Assembly (NCBI GenBank): GCA_937901895.1
Contig: CALGTD010000211.1
Span: 1-23,035, forward strand
Reading direction: 5' to 3'
Source: an uncultured Spartobacteria bacterium
Lineage (GTDB): Bacteria > Verrucomicrobiota > Verrucomicrobiia > Chthoniobacterales > JAATET01
DNA: 23,035 nucleotides
Numbering within the stretch: position 1 is the stretch's first letter; each line of letters begins with the position of its first letter. A model generated the notes under the pieces. That model had not been told where the DNA came from. It did no database searches and worked only from the letters and a program-made list of their open reading frames with translations. The position numbers and the translations under genes were made by a program. Positions 15,234-22,926 of the stretch are shown here, piece after piece.

Positions 15234-16715
15234 TCACCGTGCCCACACATCGCCTTCACCCGGCGCAAACCATCGCGAGGTCGTGACCTTCTGCTGGGTG
15301 TAAAAGGCGACGCCCTCGCGGCCTTGAAGATGAAGGTCACCAAAAAACGATTCGTTCCACCCGCTGAATGGAAAGAACGCCATCGGCGCCGGCACTGCCA
15401 CGTTGATCCCGACCATTCCAGCCCGGATGCGGTGCTTGAATTCGCGCGCCGCGCGGCCGGAGTTCGTGAAGATCGCCGCACCGTTGCCGTAGGCGCTTTG
15501 ATTCGCAATCGCAATCGCCGCGTCGAGGTCCTCCATGTGCATCACGCTGAGCACCGGGCCGAAAATCTCCTCGTTCATCACGGTGGTCCCGGGCAGCACG
15601 CCATCGAGCACGGTGGCTCCGACATAGAACCCATTGGGCGCGCCATCGACCTTCACCGAGCGGCCGTCCGCTGCGACTTTCGCCCCATCCCGCTCACCGG
15701 CGTCGATCAAGGAAAGCACCCGATCGCGATGCGGCGCGGTGATGACCGGGCCCATCTGCGCGTTTGCATCCCGAAACGCAGCCCCCACCTTGATGCTTCT
15801 CGCGGCGGATACGAGCTCGGGAATCACGAGGTCCCGGGCCTTGCCCACGGCAATCGCCGTCGAGCCTGCCATGCAACGCTCGCCCGCACATCCAAAGGCC
15901 GCTTCGACAAGTCCGCGAACGGACTCACTCACCGTCGCATCGGGCATCACGAGGATGAAATTCTTCGCGCCGCCGGCCGCCTGCACGCGTTTGCCGTGGC
16001 GGGTCCCCACCTCGAAGATATGCTTCGCGACGGGCGTCGATCCAACGAACGAGATCCCACGAATGGCAGGATGCACGAGCAGCGCGTCGACGACTTCGCG
16101 CCCGCCGTTCACCAGATTCAGAACGCCGTCCGGAAGTCCGGCTTCCGTCGCCAGCTCGACGAGTCGCGTTGCGGTCAGCGGAACCTTCTCACTGGGCTTG
16201 AGCAGGAACGTGTTTCCGCAGGCGATCGCGAGCGGAAACATCCAGAGCGGGACCATCGCGGGAAAATTGAATGGCGTGATGCCCGCGCACACACCGAGCG
16301 GCTGTCGGATCGCGTCGCAATCGATGCCGCGTGCGATGTTCTCCAGCGACTCGCCTTGCAACAGCGATGGCGCGCCGCAGGCATACTCGACCATCTGAAT
16401 CCCCCGGCGCAGGTCTCCGCGTGCCTCGCCAAGCGTCTTGCCATGCTCGGTCGAGATCAGCAGCGCAATCGACTCGAACTCCTGCTCGAGCAGCGCCTTG
16501 TAGCGAAACAGGATGTTCGCCCGATCGACTGCGGGAGTCTCCCACCAGCCGGGGAAGGCATCCGCCGCAGCCTGTGCGGCCTGTTCGACCAGATCCGGAC
16601 CAGCTAGCGGCACCTCCGCGATCACCTCTCCGAGCGCGGGATTGAACACCTGCGACGACTCCGCCGCCTCCGGCGTCACCCACTCTCCGCCGATGAAACT
16701 TTTACAGATTTTCAT
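15234..16715 (-). CDS. mmsA: CoA-acylating (methyl)malonate-semialdehyde dehydrogenase
   Basis: The 493-residue aldehyde dehydrogenase is of the MmsA group, which turns malonate or methylmalonate semialdehyde, CoA and NAD+ into acetyl- or propionyl-CoA plus CO2. Hallmarks are 'GITPFNFPAMVPLWMFP' (N150), 'GGAKNFILVMPDA' where ordinary aldehyde dehydrogenases carry a general-base Glu, and the nucleophile C281 in 'CAGERCMAGSTAI'. ATG 16715 was chosen as it starts the domain (MKICKSFIGGEW); an upstream extension of 19 residues is basic and unlike the family. It is the final step for beta-alanine or beta-aminoisobutyrate coming from pyrimidines, after the aminotransferase coded at 7033-8367. It follows the PreA-like gene by 77 bp. 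Confidence 0.94.
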   Translation of the reverse strand: MKICKSFIGGEWVTPEAAESSQVFNPALGEVIAEVPLAGPDLVEQAAQAAADAFPGWWETPAVDRANILFRYKALLEQEFESIALLISTEHGKTLGEARGDLRRGIQMVEYACGAPSLLQGESLENIARGIDCDAIRQPLGVCAGITPFNFPAMVPLWMFPLAIACGNTFLLKPSEKVPLTATRLVELATEAGLPDGVLNLVNGGREVVDALLVHPAIRGISFVGSTPVAKHIFEVGTRHGKRVQAAGGAKNFILVMPDATVSESVRGLVEAAFGCAGERCMAGSTAIAVGKARDLVIPELVSAARSIKVGAAFRDANAQMGPVITAPHRDRVLSLIDAGERDGAKVAADGRSVKVDGAPNGFYVGATVLDGVLPGTTVMNEEIFGPVLSVMHMEDLDAAIAIANQSAYGNGAAIFTNSGRAAREFKHRIRAGMVGINVAVPAPMAFFPFSGWNESFFGDLHLQGREGVAFYTQQKVTTSRWFAPGEGDVWAR

Positions 16716-16720
16716 GAGTC

Positions 16721-16788
16721 GTGATGAGGGACGCGCGCGGGTGACGATTCGGCGTTGGAGGCTTCTCGTCACTCATCATCCGTCACTC
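16721..16788. repeat. Heptad-like repeat and nested inverted repeat between preA-like and mmsA
   Basis: The right part is GTCACTC-ATCATCC-GTCACTC (16768-16788), a 7-nt unit repeated 14 nt apart. It pairs with the left part in a nested way: TGATGA (16722-16727) with TCATCA (16773-16778), and GTGACGA (16741-16747) with TCGTCAC (16766-16772). The transcript could fold here between the two coding regions. No promoter is evident. Confidence 0.5.
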
Positions 16789-16792
16789 CTCC

Positions 16793-17911
16793 CTAGCCCC
16801 GCGCAAGCGCGTCGGATTGCGCGACAAATTCATCGCCGCTCCATTCTCCGTCCGCCTTGACCATTTTCCTTGCCTCGGCCTGGGCCTCCTTGCGTTCGCG
16901 CTGCATGCGGACCAGCTCCGCGTGCGTCGTGAAATAGGGCAGCGATTTCCCTTTGAAATCGGCAAGCGTCTGGAAGCCGTGCTTCTCCATGAACGCGAGC
17001 AATTCCTCGCAATACTGCTTTACGCAGCCGTAGCCGAATTTCATGACGCCCGTGCAGACCTGCACGGTGTCCGACCCGAGCAGAATGAACTGCGCGGCGT
17101 CCTCGCCGGACTCGATGCCGCCAAGGCCTGACAACGTGCGCCCCGGAAATTCCGCCTCGATGAGCTTTGCGATTTCCATGCACATGCGAAGCGCGATCGG
17201 TTTCACCGCCTTCGACGAATAACCGCCGGGCGTCGTGTAACCTTCGACCGTCGGTTCCGGGCGCAGTGTGTCGAGGTTCACGCCAATGACGCTGCGAATC
17301 GTGTTGATCGCACTCACGCCGTGGCAGCCTGCCCTGAGCGCGGCGCGGGTCGGGTCCTCGATGTGCGTGACGTTTGGCGTCATCTTCGCCCACACCGGCT
17401 TGGTCGCCGCGGCCATCACCCACTCGCAAACCTCGGCGAGAATTTCGGGATTCTGCCCCATCGCGGCGCCCATCTTCCGTTCGGGCAGGCCGTGCGGGCA
17501 CGAGAAATTCAACTCGAACCCATCCACTCCCGTCGCCTCGCAACGCTGCACGAGCTCCGTCCACGCGTCCTTGTTGTATTCCTCCATGATCGAGGCAATG
17601 AGGACCCCCTCGGGATGCGCGTCCTTGATCTTCTTGAACTCCTCCTCCCAGATCTCGATCGGGCGGTCACTGATCAACTCGATATTCTCCCAGCCGATGA
17701 CCTCGCCGTCATTCGCCTTCAGCTTCCCGTAGCGCGGGCTGACGTTGACCACCTTCGACGCATCGAGACTGATCGTCTTTGCAATGACAGCGCCCCATCC
17801 CTCGCGGAAGGCACGGTTGATGACGTTCATGTTCGTCCCGGGAGGCCCGGAGCCGATGATGAAGGGATTGGGAAGCTTGAGACCGTCAACGATCGTCGCG
17901 AGTGTGGCCAT
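16793..17911 (-). CDS. preA: Dihydropyrimidine dehydrogenase, PreA-type flavoprotein without the ferredoxin domain
   Basis: The 372-residue FMN barrel matches the catalytic subunit of dihydropyrimidine dehydrogenase, which reduces uracil and thymine to their 5,6-dihydro forms. Seen are 'LPNPFIIGSGPPGTN', 'AVIAKTI' (K45), 'FELNFSCPHGLPERKMG' with the proton-donor C138, 'VWAKMTPNVT', 'SAINTI', and FMN-phosphate segments 'SGLGGIESG' and 'VCTGVM'. Escherichia coli PreA is about 40 residues longer and ends in a 4Fe-4S ferredoxin-like domain. Here the tail ('LPYFTTHAELVRMQRERKEA' then 'GEWSGDEFV') has no cysteine, and from memory it resembles the end of plant PYD1. No PreT gene is in the window, so the electron donor is unknown. 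It lies 120 bp after the carbamoylase gene. Confidence 0.93.
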   Translation of the reverse strand: MATLATIVDGLKLPNPFIIGSGPPGTNMNVINRAFREGWGAVIAKTISLDASKVVNVSPRYGKLKANDGEVIGWENIELISDRPIEIWEEEFKKIKDAHPEGVLIASIMEEYNKDAWTELVQRCEATGVDGFELNFSCPHGLPERKMGAAMGQNPEILAEVCEWVMAAATKPVWAKMTPNVTHIEDPTRAALRAGCHGVSAINTIRSVIGVNLDTLRPEPTVEGYTTPGGYSSKAVKPIALRMCMEIAKLIEAEFPGRTLSGLGGIESGEDAAQFILLGSDTVQVCTGVMKFGYGCVKQYCEELLAFMEKHGFQTLADFKGKSLPYFTTHAELVRMQRERKEAQAEARKMVKADGEWSGDEFVAQSDALARG

Positions 17912-18031
17912 ACGTCCAGCGGGGTTCGAGTTGAGTGAAGAGGAACCTCAGAGCAATTTCGAGGCCAAACACCGGGCAGCCGGCAAATCGAGAGGATCGC
18001 CCTTCATCCGTCCGGCAGGGTGGACCGGATT

Positions 18032-19273
18032 TCAACCGGACGAGGAAATCCAGGCCATCGCCTTGTCCGCCAGTCTGTCGAGCGCGACGACGGACATTTC
18101 GAGGTGCTCCTCCTTCGTGTCCTCGATCTTGTTGTGGCTGATCCCGTGCAGGCTCTGCACAAACATCATGACCGTCGGCACTCCGGCGCGCGCAACCTCC
18201 GCCGCGTCGTGGAGCGGACCGGACGGCAGCCGGTGCGAGACGCCGCATGTCTCGCGGATCGCTTCGTCGCACAGGTCGATCAACTGCGGATGAAACGGAA
18301 TCGGCTCGATGTGCCAGAGTCGCTCCCACTCGACCGTCACGCCGGTCTCCGCCGCGAAGCGCTCGCTTGCCGCCACCGCATCCGCGTGCATCGCCGCCAG
18401 CGCTGTGGCATCGAGATGTCGTTGATCGAGTGTGATGCGGCATTCCGCGACGACGCTCGTGACGATGCCCGGCTTCGTCGTGCAGGAGCCGATCGTGCAG
18501 ACTCCCCCATGCTTTTCCGCGATGGCATAGATCTCCGGACTCATCCGGGCCGCGGCGAGAAACGCATCCTTACGGCGGTTCATCGGGGTGCTTCCCGAGT
18601 GCGCGGCCTGGCCACGAAACGTGATCGCATGCCGCTCGACGCCGACGGTCCCAAGCACCGCTCCCAGCGGAAGGTCCATGTCCAGCAGCACCGGCCCCTG
18701 CTCGATGTGAAGTTCCAGATACGCGGTGGCATTTCCGAGCTGCGCGTGGCTAGCCTTCACGTTTTCGAGATCGATCCCGCAGTCACGGAGCGCGTCCGGC
18801 AGCGCAACGCCGTCCTTGTCCACGAGCCGACGCGCTTCGTCCATATCGAGATTGCCCGAACACGCCGAGGATCCGAACAGGCTTTTCCCAAAACGCGCAC
18901 CTTCCTCGTCCGCCCAATCCACCAGCCGCACCGTGACCGGCGGTCTGCCATCATATTGCGCGCAGATTCGCCGAAGCACCTCGAGTCCGGCCAGCACGTT
19001 CAGGCACCCGTCGAGCCAGCCGCCATTCGGCACGGAATCCATGTGACCGCCAATGAGCAGGGCGCGGTCCGACTCCCCGCGGAGTGTCGCCCACAGATTT
19101 CCCGCCTCGTCGACGGCCGTCTCCACGGGAAGCTCCGCGAGTTTCCCAAGCAACCACTGGCGAACCTTGCGCCACATCGGCGTGAACGCGACGCGCTGCG
19201 CGCCGTCGGCATCCGCCGAAAAGGCGCGCAATTCCTTCAACTCGGCGACGGTGCGGCGGGGATCCAGACTCAT
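18032..19273 (-). CDS. M20-family beta-ureidopropionase / N-carbamoyl amino acid amidohydrolase
   Basis: The 413-residue zinc hydrolase is of the hydantoinase/carbamoylase group (allantoate amidohydrolase, L-carbamoylase, bacterial beta-ureidopropionase). Metal ligands are in place: H77 in 'GGHMDSVPNGG', D88 in 'WLDG', E123/E124 in 'DEEGARF', H189 in 'ELHIEQGP' and H380 in 'GISHNKIED'. 'GQAAHSGSTPM' begins the dimerisation domain. ATG 19273 starts a normal-length protein; the 43-residue upstream extension is Arg/Ser-rich and overlaps the GH76 stop region. Context with the dihydropyrimidinase makes N-carbamoyl-beta-alanine the likely substrate, released as beta-alanine, CO2 and ammonia. Allantoate or L-carbamoyl amino acids cannot be excluded from sequence. 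The 58-bp gap before it holds an 11-bp palindrome (19289-19299) and a GTCGATG direct repeat (19307-19321). Confidence 0.92.
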   Translation of the reverse strand: MSLDPRRTVAELKELRAFSADADGAQRVAFTPMWRKVRQWLLGKLAELPVETAVDEAGNLWATLRGESDRALLIGGHMDSVPNGGWLDGCLNVLAGLEVLRRICAQYDGRPPVTVRLVDWADEEGARFGKSLFGSSACSGNLDMDEARRLVDKDGVALPDALRDCGIDLENVKASHAQLGNATAYLELHIEQGPVLLDMDLPLGAVLGTVGVERHAITFRGQAAHSGSTPMNRRKDAFLAAARMSPEIYAIAEKHGGVCTIGSCTTKPGIVTSVVAECRITLDQRHLDATALAAMHADAVAASERFAAETGVTVEWERLWHIEPIPFHPQLIDLCDEAIRETCGVSHRLPSGPLHDAAEVARAGVPTVMMFVQSLHGISHNKIEDTKEEHLEMSVVALDRLADKAMAWISSSG

Positions 19274-19331
19274 GCCGGATCCAGCAAACACGATTCGTGC
19301 CGAAACGTCGATGTGTCGATGCGTCCGCGAA

Positions 19332-20732
19332 TCAGCGCACACGCACGATGCGGATCGTCGTGATACGCCCCGGCTTTTTGCCACCGGTGTCGGCAAGGAC
19401 ATTGATCCGGTTCAATCCCATCCGGAGGGGAACCTTCGCCTTCCAGGTGGCGACGCCCTTTGCCTCGATTAGCTTCTTCTTCGCAGCGCTCTTGTTCTGC
19501 AGATACACGGTCGAGACCGTCTTTCGCGCGGTGCCTTTGACGAGGTATTTCGCCTTCCGCGTCTCGATGCGAACGGTCTTCGGCGACTTCACCTTGACGG
19601 CCTTCCGATCGGGATCCTCCGGAGGAACGACATTCAGTGCGACAACCGCATTGCTGCAGGCCCACGAAATCATCGGTTCATCGGGCGTTTGCTGGTGCAT
19701 CCTGCTCCACGTCAACCCGGCGGAGTTTCTCACCCGGAGAGCCTGGTTCGCATTGGCGCGAAGCCACGCGAGATATTTTTCCTCGAGCCCTCGATCGAGC
19801 ATGAACTTCGCCGCCCAGCGGTAGGCAATGCCATTGAACCCCGCTAGGTCGTTGTCCACGGGATAGTCGAGCAGGATGTTTTCGCCCTCCGATGTCGGGG
19901 TGGGAGATCCCATCGTCCGGAGATAATCCATCGCCTTCGTCGCCCACTCCACGTCATTCAGGTAGTTCGCGATGCCGATGAACATTCCCTGGTTGTAGGT
20001 CGTGGGATCGTTGTTGCCCGGCGGGTTGTCCCGGACATGGCCGTTGGCATAGACCTGGTTTGCCTTCTGCCAGTTGTAGATTCGCGAGGCGGTTGCTCGA
20101 TAGGACCGCTCACCGGTCGCGAGAAAAAGCCGATAAGCCGCGATCGCCGCCGTCGATTGCGCGATGGCATTCTTCGAAGTGCCGGTTTGCTTCCACCGCA
20201 TGCCGCCGTTGCCATCCGTGTTCCAAGCCCTCGCGTAGCACATGTCGAAATTCGATCGCGCAATCGTGAGGTAGTTCTGATTCCCCGTGATGTGATACGC
20301 GCGGACGAATGCCGAGACCGCCCACATGATGTCGTCGTTGTATTCGTTCCATGCCCAGTCCGATCCATGCTTGGCAATGAAGCCATCCACGAGCTTCCGG
20401 ATCGTATCGGCGGTTGCGCTGCTGCCCGTGCGATCGTGGGCATCCTCGACCATCTCGATCATCTCGGCCGTGGTCCAGAACCACTCCTGCTCGGGCTGCC
20501 CGGTCTTTCTCCGCCAGTGCGCGAGATTGCCGTTCTCAATGAGAAATGCGGACAGGAAGTCCTTCAGCATGGTGTCGGCGTTGCGCGACGTGAACGCCGG
20601 CGCCGATTCCGTTGCGATGCACAGAACAAGTGCCACGATCGAGCCGACCGCGAGTCGCAACGACCAGCAAACAGGTGCGCGACGGCCTTCGCGGGTGGCA
20701 GACGAAATTCCGGGGGGAGGAAAAACGAACAT
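19332..20732 (-). CDS. Secreted GH76 glycoside hydrolase (alpha-1,6-mannanase-like) with C-terminal beta domain
   Basis: The 466-residue protein has a signal peptide with a long basic N-region and hydrophobic core near residues 27-40, cut near 'ESAPA' (residue 46). Residues ~50-370 are an (alpha/alpha)6 domain of GH76: 'WFWTTAEMIEMVEDA', then the adjacent acidic pair D133-D134 in 'WNEYNDDIMW', the GH76 catalytic signature, followed by 'NGGMRWK', 'TYNQGMFIG' and 'LAGFNGIAYRWAAKF'. GH76 enzymes act on alpha-1,6-mannan, as in fungal walls. The last ~90 residues are Lys/Arg-rich and look like an Ig-like beta domain ('VKGTARKTVSTVYLQ', 'MGLNRINVLADT'). It lies 58 bp upstream of the carbamoylase gene and 86 bp after the repeat protein gene; a functional link to pyrimidines is not evident. 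Confidence 0.88.
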   Translation of the reverse strand: MFVFPPPGISSATREGRRAPVCWSLRLAVGSIVALVLCIATESAPAFTSRNADTMLKDFLSAFLIENGNLAHWRRKTGQPEQEWFWTTAEMIEMVEDAHDRTGSSATADTIRKLVDGFIAKHGSDWAWNEYNDDIMWAVSAFVRAYHITGNQNYLTIARSNFDMCYARAWNTDGNGGMRWKQTGTSKNAIAQSTAAIAAYRLFLATGERSYRATASRIYNWQKANQVYANGHVRDNPPGNNDPTTYNQGMFIGIANYLNDVEWATKAMDYLRTMGSPTPTSEGENILLDYPVDNDLAGFNGIAYRWAAKFMLDRGLEEKYLAWLRANANQALRVRNSAGLTWSRMHQQTPDEPMISWACSNAVVALNVVPPEDPDRKAVKVKSPKTVRIETRKAKYLVKGTARKTVSTVYLQNKSAAKKKLIEAKGVATWKAKVPLRMGLNRINVLADTGGKKPGRITTIRIVRVR

Positions 20733-20818
20733 CCCCGTAAACAGGACTCAAAAGTTCGCCTCGCGCCAGGGGAAAAATCGCACTCATGCTGCGGCGACGT
20801 TTCCGCGCAAACAAGCAA

Positions 20819-21730
20819 TCATGGCTGCTGCATATGCCGGCGAATCCCGTCCAGTTCCTCCTCCGCGCGCTTTCGCATCGCACCGGGGGGGAAATTCGCC
20901 ACCCATCGGGAAGCGCCTTCGAGATCGCGGATCGCCCACTGATGCAGCACGCTCATCGCCGCCTCCTCCTGCTCGGGGCCGGGCGAAATCCTGCCAGCCA
21001 CCATACTGCCCGCCGCAGCGGGATCCTTTTGGGAGAGCACGAATGCGACCCGTGAAAGAATGCGGTCACGGTCGGAGCCTTCAGGCAGCGAGAGCGCCCA
21101 TTCCTGCGCTGCCGGCGTGTTCCGCTCCGCCCATTGTTGTGCGAGGTCGTGGACCATGGGCATCGAAAGATCCGCCCCGAATTCCTGCGCGGCATCGAGG
21201 GCGGCTTTCGGATCATCCTCGGCGACCCGGTGGTAAACGAACTCGCGCGCAACGTCGCGACCGTCCTCCGAGCTCGTCGATTCGATCCACTCCAGCGCCT
21301 CGCGCGGCGCAACCGCCGCCCATTCGCGAAACACCGTTCGCATTGCCGCAACGCGAAGTTCCCCAGGCGGCAGGGTTTCGATCGTGCCGGCGGCAGCAAC
21401 GGGATTCGCACGCGCGAGTTCCGTAAGGGATGCTACAAGCGTGTCCTCGTCGGTCGTTTCATCGACTGCCGTCGGGTCCGTCACGACAGGAGATTCGCTT
21501 GTGATCGAACTCGCAAACGGCAAGGAGGCCATCGTATCGGGACGGACGTTCTCCGTTCCCGTTGGCGGTGCAGGTCGTGCCGAAGTCCCCTTTCGGACTT
21601 CCTCCGCCGGTCCGCTCATCCAGAGGATGCCTCCGAAAACCATCACCCCGGCGCCCGCCGCCGCGACGATCCAGGACGGAGCATGACGCATCATGGCTGT
21701 CCGGCCGCCGTCGATTCGAACGCGAGGCAT
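20819..21730 (-). CDS. Membrane-anchored 32-residue-repeat protein (paralogue of the next gene)
   Basis: The 303-residue protein starts at ATG 21730, 2 bp after the upstream gene's stop; a much longer open frame upstream is the shadow of that gene. A single transmembrane segment (residues ~20-38, 'WIVAAAGAGVMVFGGILWM') is followed by a Pro/Thr/Ser-rich linker to ~95. Then come about six helical repeats whose conserved Pro sits at 110, 142, 174, 206 and 237, a spacing of 32 with one slip, e.g. 'DPKAALDAAQEF' and 'DPAAAGSMVAG'. The pattern W-A-x2-D-P-x-A-A-x2-W-x3-L-P-x-G matches the lipoprotein encoded just upstream. Helical repeats of this type probably bind proteins; the function is unknown. 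The repeats should face the periplasm. Confidence 0.8.
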   Translation of the reverse strand: MPRVRIDGGRTAMMRHAPSWIVAAAGAGVMVFGGILWMSGPAEEVRKGTSARPAPPTGTENVRPDTMASLPFASSITSESPVVTDPTAVDETTDEDTLVASLTELARANPVAAAGTIETLPPGELRVAAMRTVFREWAAVAPREALEWIESTSSEDGRDVAREFVYHRVAEDDPKAALDAAQEFGADLSMPMVHDLAQQWAERNTPAAQEWALSLPEGSDRDRILSRVAFVLSQKDPAAAGSMVAGRISPGPEQEEAAMSVLHQWAIRDLEGASRWVANFPPGAMRKRAEEELDGIRRHMQQP

Positions 21731-21732
21731 CG

Positions 21733-22926
21733 CTACTTCACCTCCCCGGTCAGGTCCTGATTCGCAAGCCATGCTCTGGCACCGGCGGCATCGATCTGCA
21801 TCCACCGCTCGAAGCATTGAACGAGTTTCTCCTCGCGAAGACCGGGATCCAGACGCAGGGCCTGCTCCGCGGCGAGATCGGGAGCCCAGAATTGCACGGC
21901 ATCGACGTAGGCGGCTGCCGCGCTTTGAAGCGGCACTCCCGGCGGCAAGGTCGCGAGCCACTTTCCGGCCGCTGCGGGATCGAGGATCGCCCAGAAATCC
22001 ATCAGCTCGGCCATCGCCATTCGCTGCGTTTCCGGATCCTCGATATTCCGCGCAAATTCCGCGGCGGCCTCCGGATCCTGACTCGCCCAAGGTCCCACGA
22101 CGGAAACCAGCCCATGATGCCGGATCATCCCCGAGGGAAGCCTGGCAGCGTATTCGGCGGCAGCGGCCGGATCGGTATTCGCCCAGGACTCCGCGATGTT
22201 GGTCAGTCCCAGTTCGCGTTCCGGCCCCTCCGGCAAACCTCTCGCCCATTCGTCCGCTGCCACGGGATCCACCTGTGCCCATGCGGTCGCGATGTTCGTG
22301 ATGAGGGAGTTCTTCATATTGCCCGCCGGCAGATCCTTCACCTCCTCGTAGCACGCCACCGGATCCTCGTGACACCAGGTAAAGAGAAGGCGATCCCTGG
22401 CATTCTGCCGATCAAATCCCGGCGGAAGGGATCGCACCCACTGCAACGTGGCCTGCGGATCCATGCCCGCCCACACTTCCGCGACCGCCTCCATCGCGGG
22501 AGAACGGGAGCCCCGGCCGGGCAGCGCTGCAGCCCGGGTCGCCGCCGTGACTGGATCCTTCTCCGCGAGCTTCGCGGCCGCGAACGCAATCGTCTCCACC
22601 TTCATGCGGCCCTCCGGCAAACCGGCGACGTAGTCGAACGCAGCCTCGGGGTTCAACTCGGCCCAGCGGCGGATCGCACAGGTTTGGAACACACCCCGTT
22701 CGCGAAACTCCTTCAGCGTCCCAGCACGCTCCAGGGCTTCGGCAATTTCAACCTCGGTGAGCTCCTCGCCGAGTGTGGAGAGATTCTTCAATCGAGCGGA
22801 CGGGTTCCTCTCTGCAAGCGCCTTCTCGATCCGGGCTTGAACGCTTTCGCGAACCGGCGGCGCGTCGGACGGACGCGAACACGCTGCGAAAAGAACGACC
22901 ACCGGCAGTGCGATCAGAAAGCGCAT
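21733..22926 (-). CDS. Lipoprotein built of 32-residue 'DP' helical repeats
   Basis: The 397-residue product starts at ATG 22926, which gives a lipoprotein signal (MRFLIALPVVVLFAAC, lipid-anchored Cys16); a 27-residue upstream extension is rejected because it would bury this signal. From residue ~85 the chain is an unusually regular array: the Pro of the D/N-P pair falls at 93, 125, 157, 189, 221, 253, 285 and 317, exactly 32 apart, with two decayed units at ~349 and ~380. The consensus is W-A-x2-D-P-x-A-A-x3-W-x3-L-P-x-G, probably two helices per unit, as in TPR- or HEAT-like solenoids. It would sit on the outer or inner membrane as a scaffold. It leads the two-gene repeat unit; the 109 bp to the right edge shows no gene, and I could not pick out a promoter. 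Confidence 0.85.
   Translation of the reverse strand: MRFLIALPVVVLFAACSRPSDAPPVRESVQARIEKALAERNPSARLKNLSTLGEELTEVEIAEALERAGTLKEFRERGVFQTCAIRRWAELNPEAAFDYVAGLPEGRMKVETIAFAAAKLAEKDPVTAATRAAALPGRGSRSPAMEAVAEVWAGMDPQATLQWVRSLPPGFDRQNARDRLLFTWCHEDPVACYEEVKDLPAGNMKNSLITNIATAWAQVDPVAADEWARGLPEGPERELGLTNIAESWANTDPAAAAEYAARLPSGMIRHHGLVSVVGPWASQDPEAAAEFARNIEDPETQRMAMAELMDFWAILDPAAAGKWLATLPPGVPLQSAAAAYVDAVQFWAPDLAAEQALRLDPGLREEKLVQCFERWMQIDAAGARAWLANQDLTGEVK

Noticed and set aside
13781..15286. A 501-codon open frame on the + strand opposite the hydantoinase.
   Set aside because: The opposite strand encodes an enzyme with every catalytic residue in place; this frame has low-complexity Arg-rich content.
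18009..18042. Inverted repeat CGTCCGG...CCGGACG at the carbamoylase stop codon as a terminator.
   Set aside because: The loop is 20 nt and there is no T tract, and downstream preA-like and mmsA genes are likely on the same transcript.
21731..22375. N-terminal extension of the TM-anchored repeat protein to 518 residues.
   Set aside because: The extension is a Gly/Arg/Ser-rich shadow of the lipoprotein gene, whose frame is clearly real.
21733..22926. Many GGATCC-like words that look like a dispersed DNA motif.
   Set aside because: They encode the conserved Asp-Pro pair of the 32-residue repeats and follow the protein periodicity.
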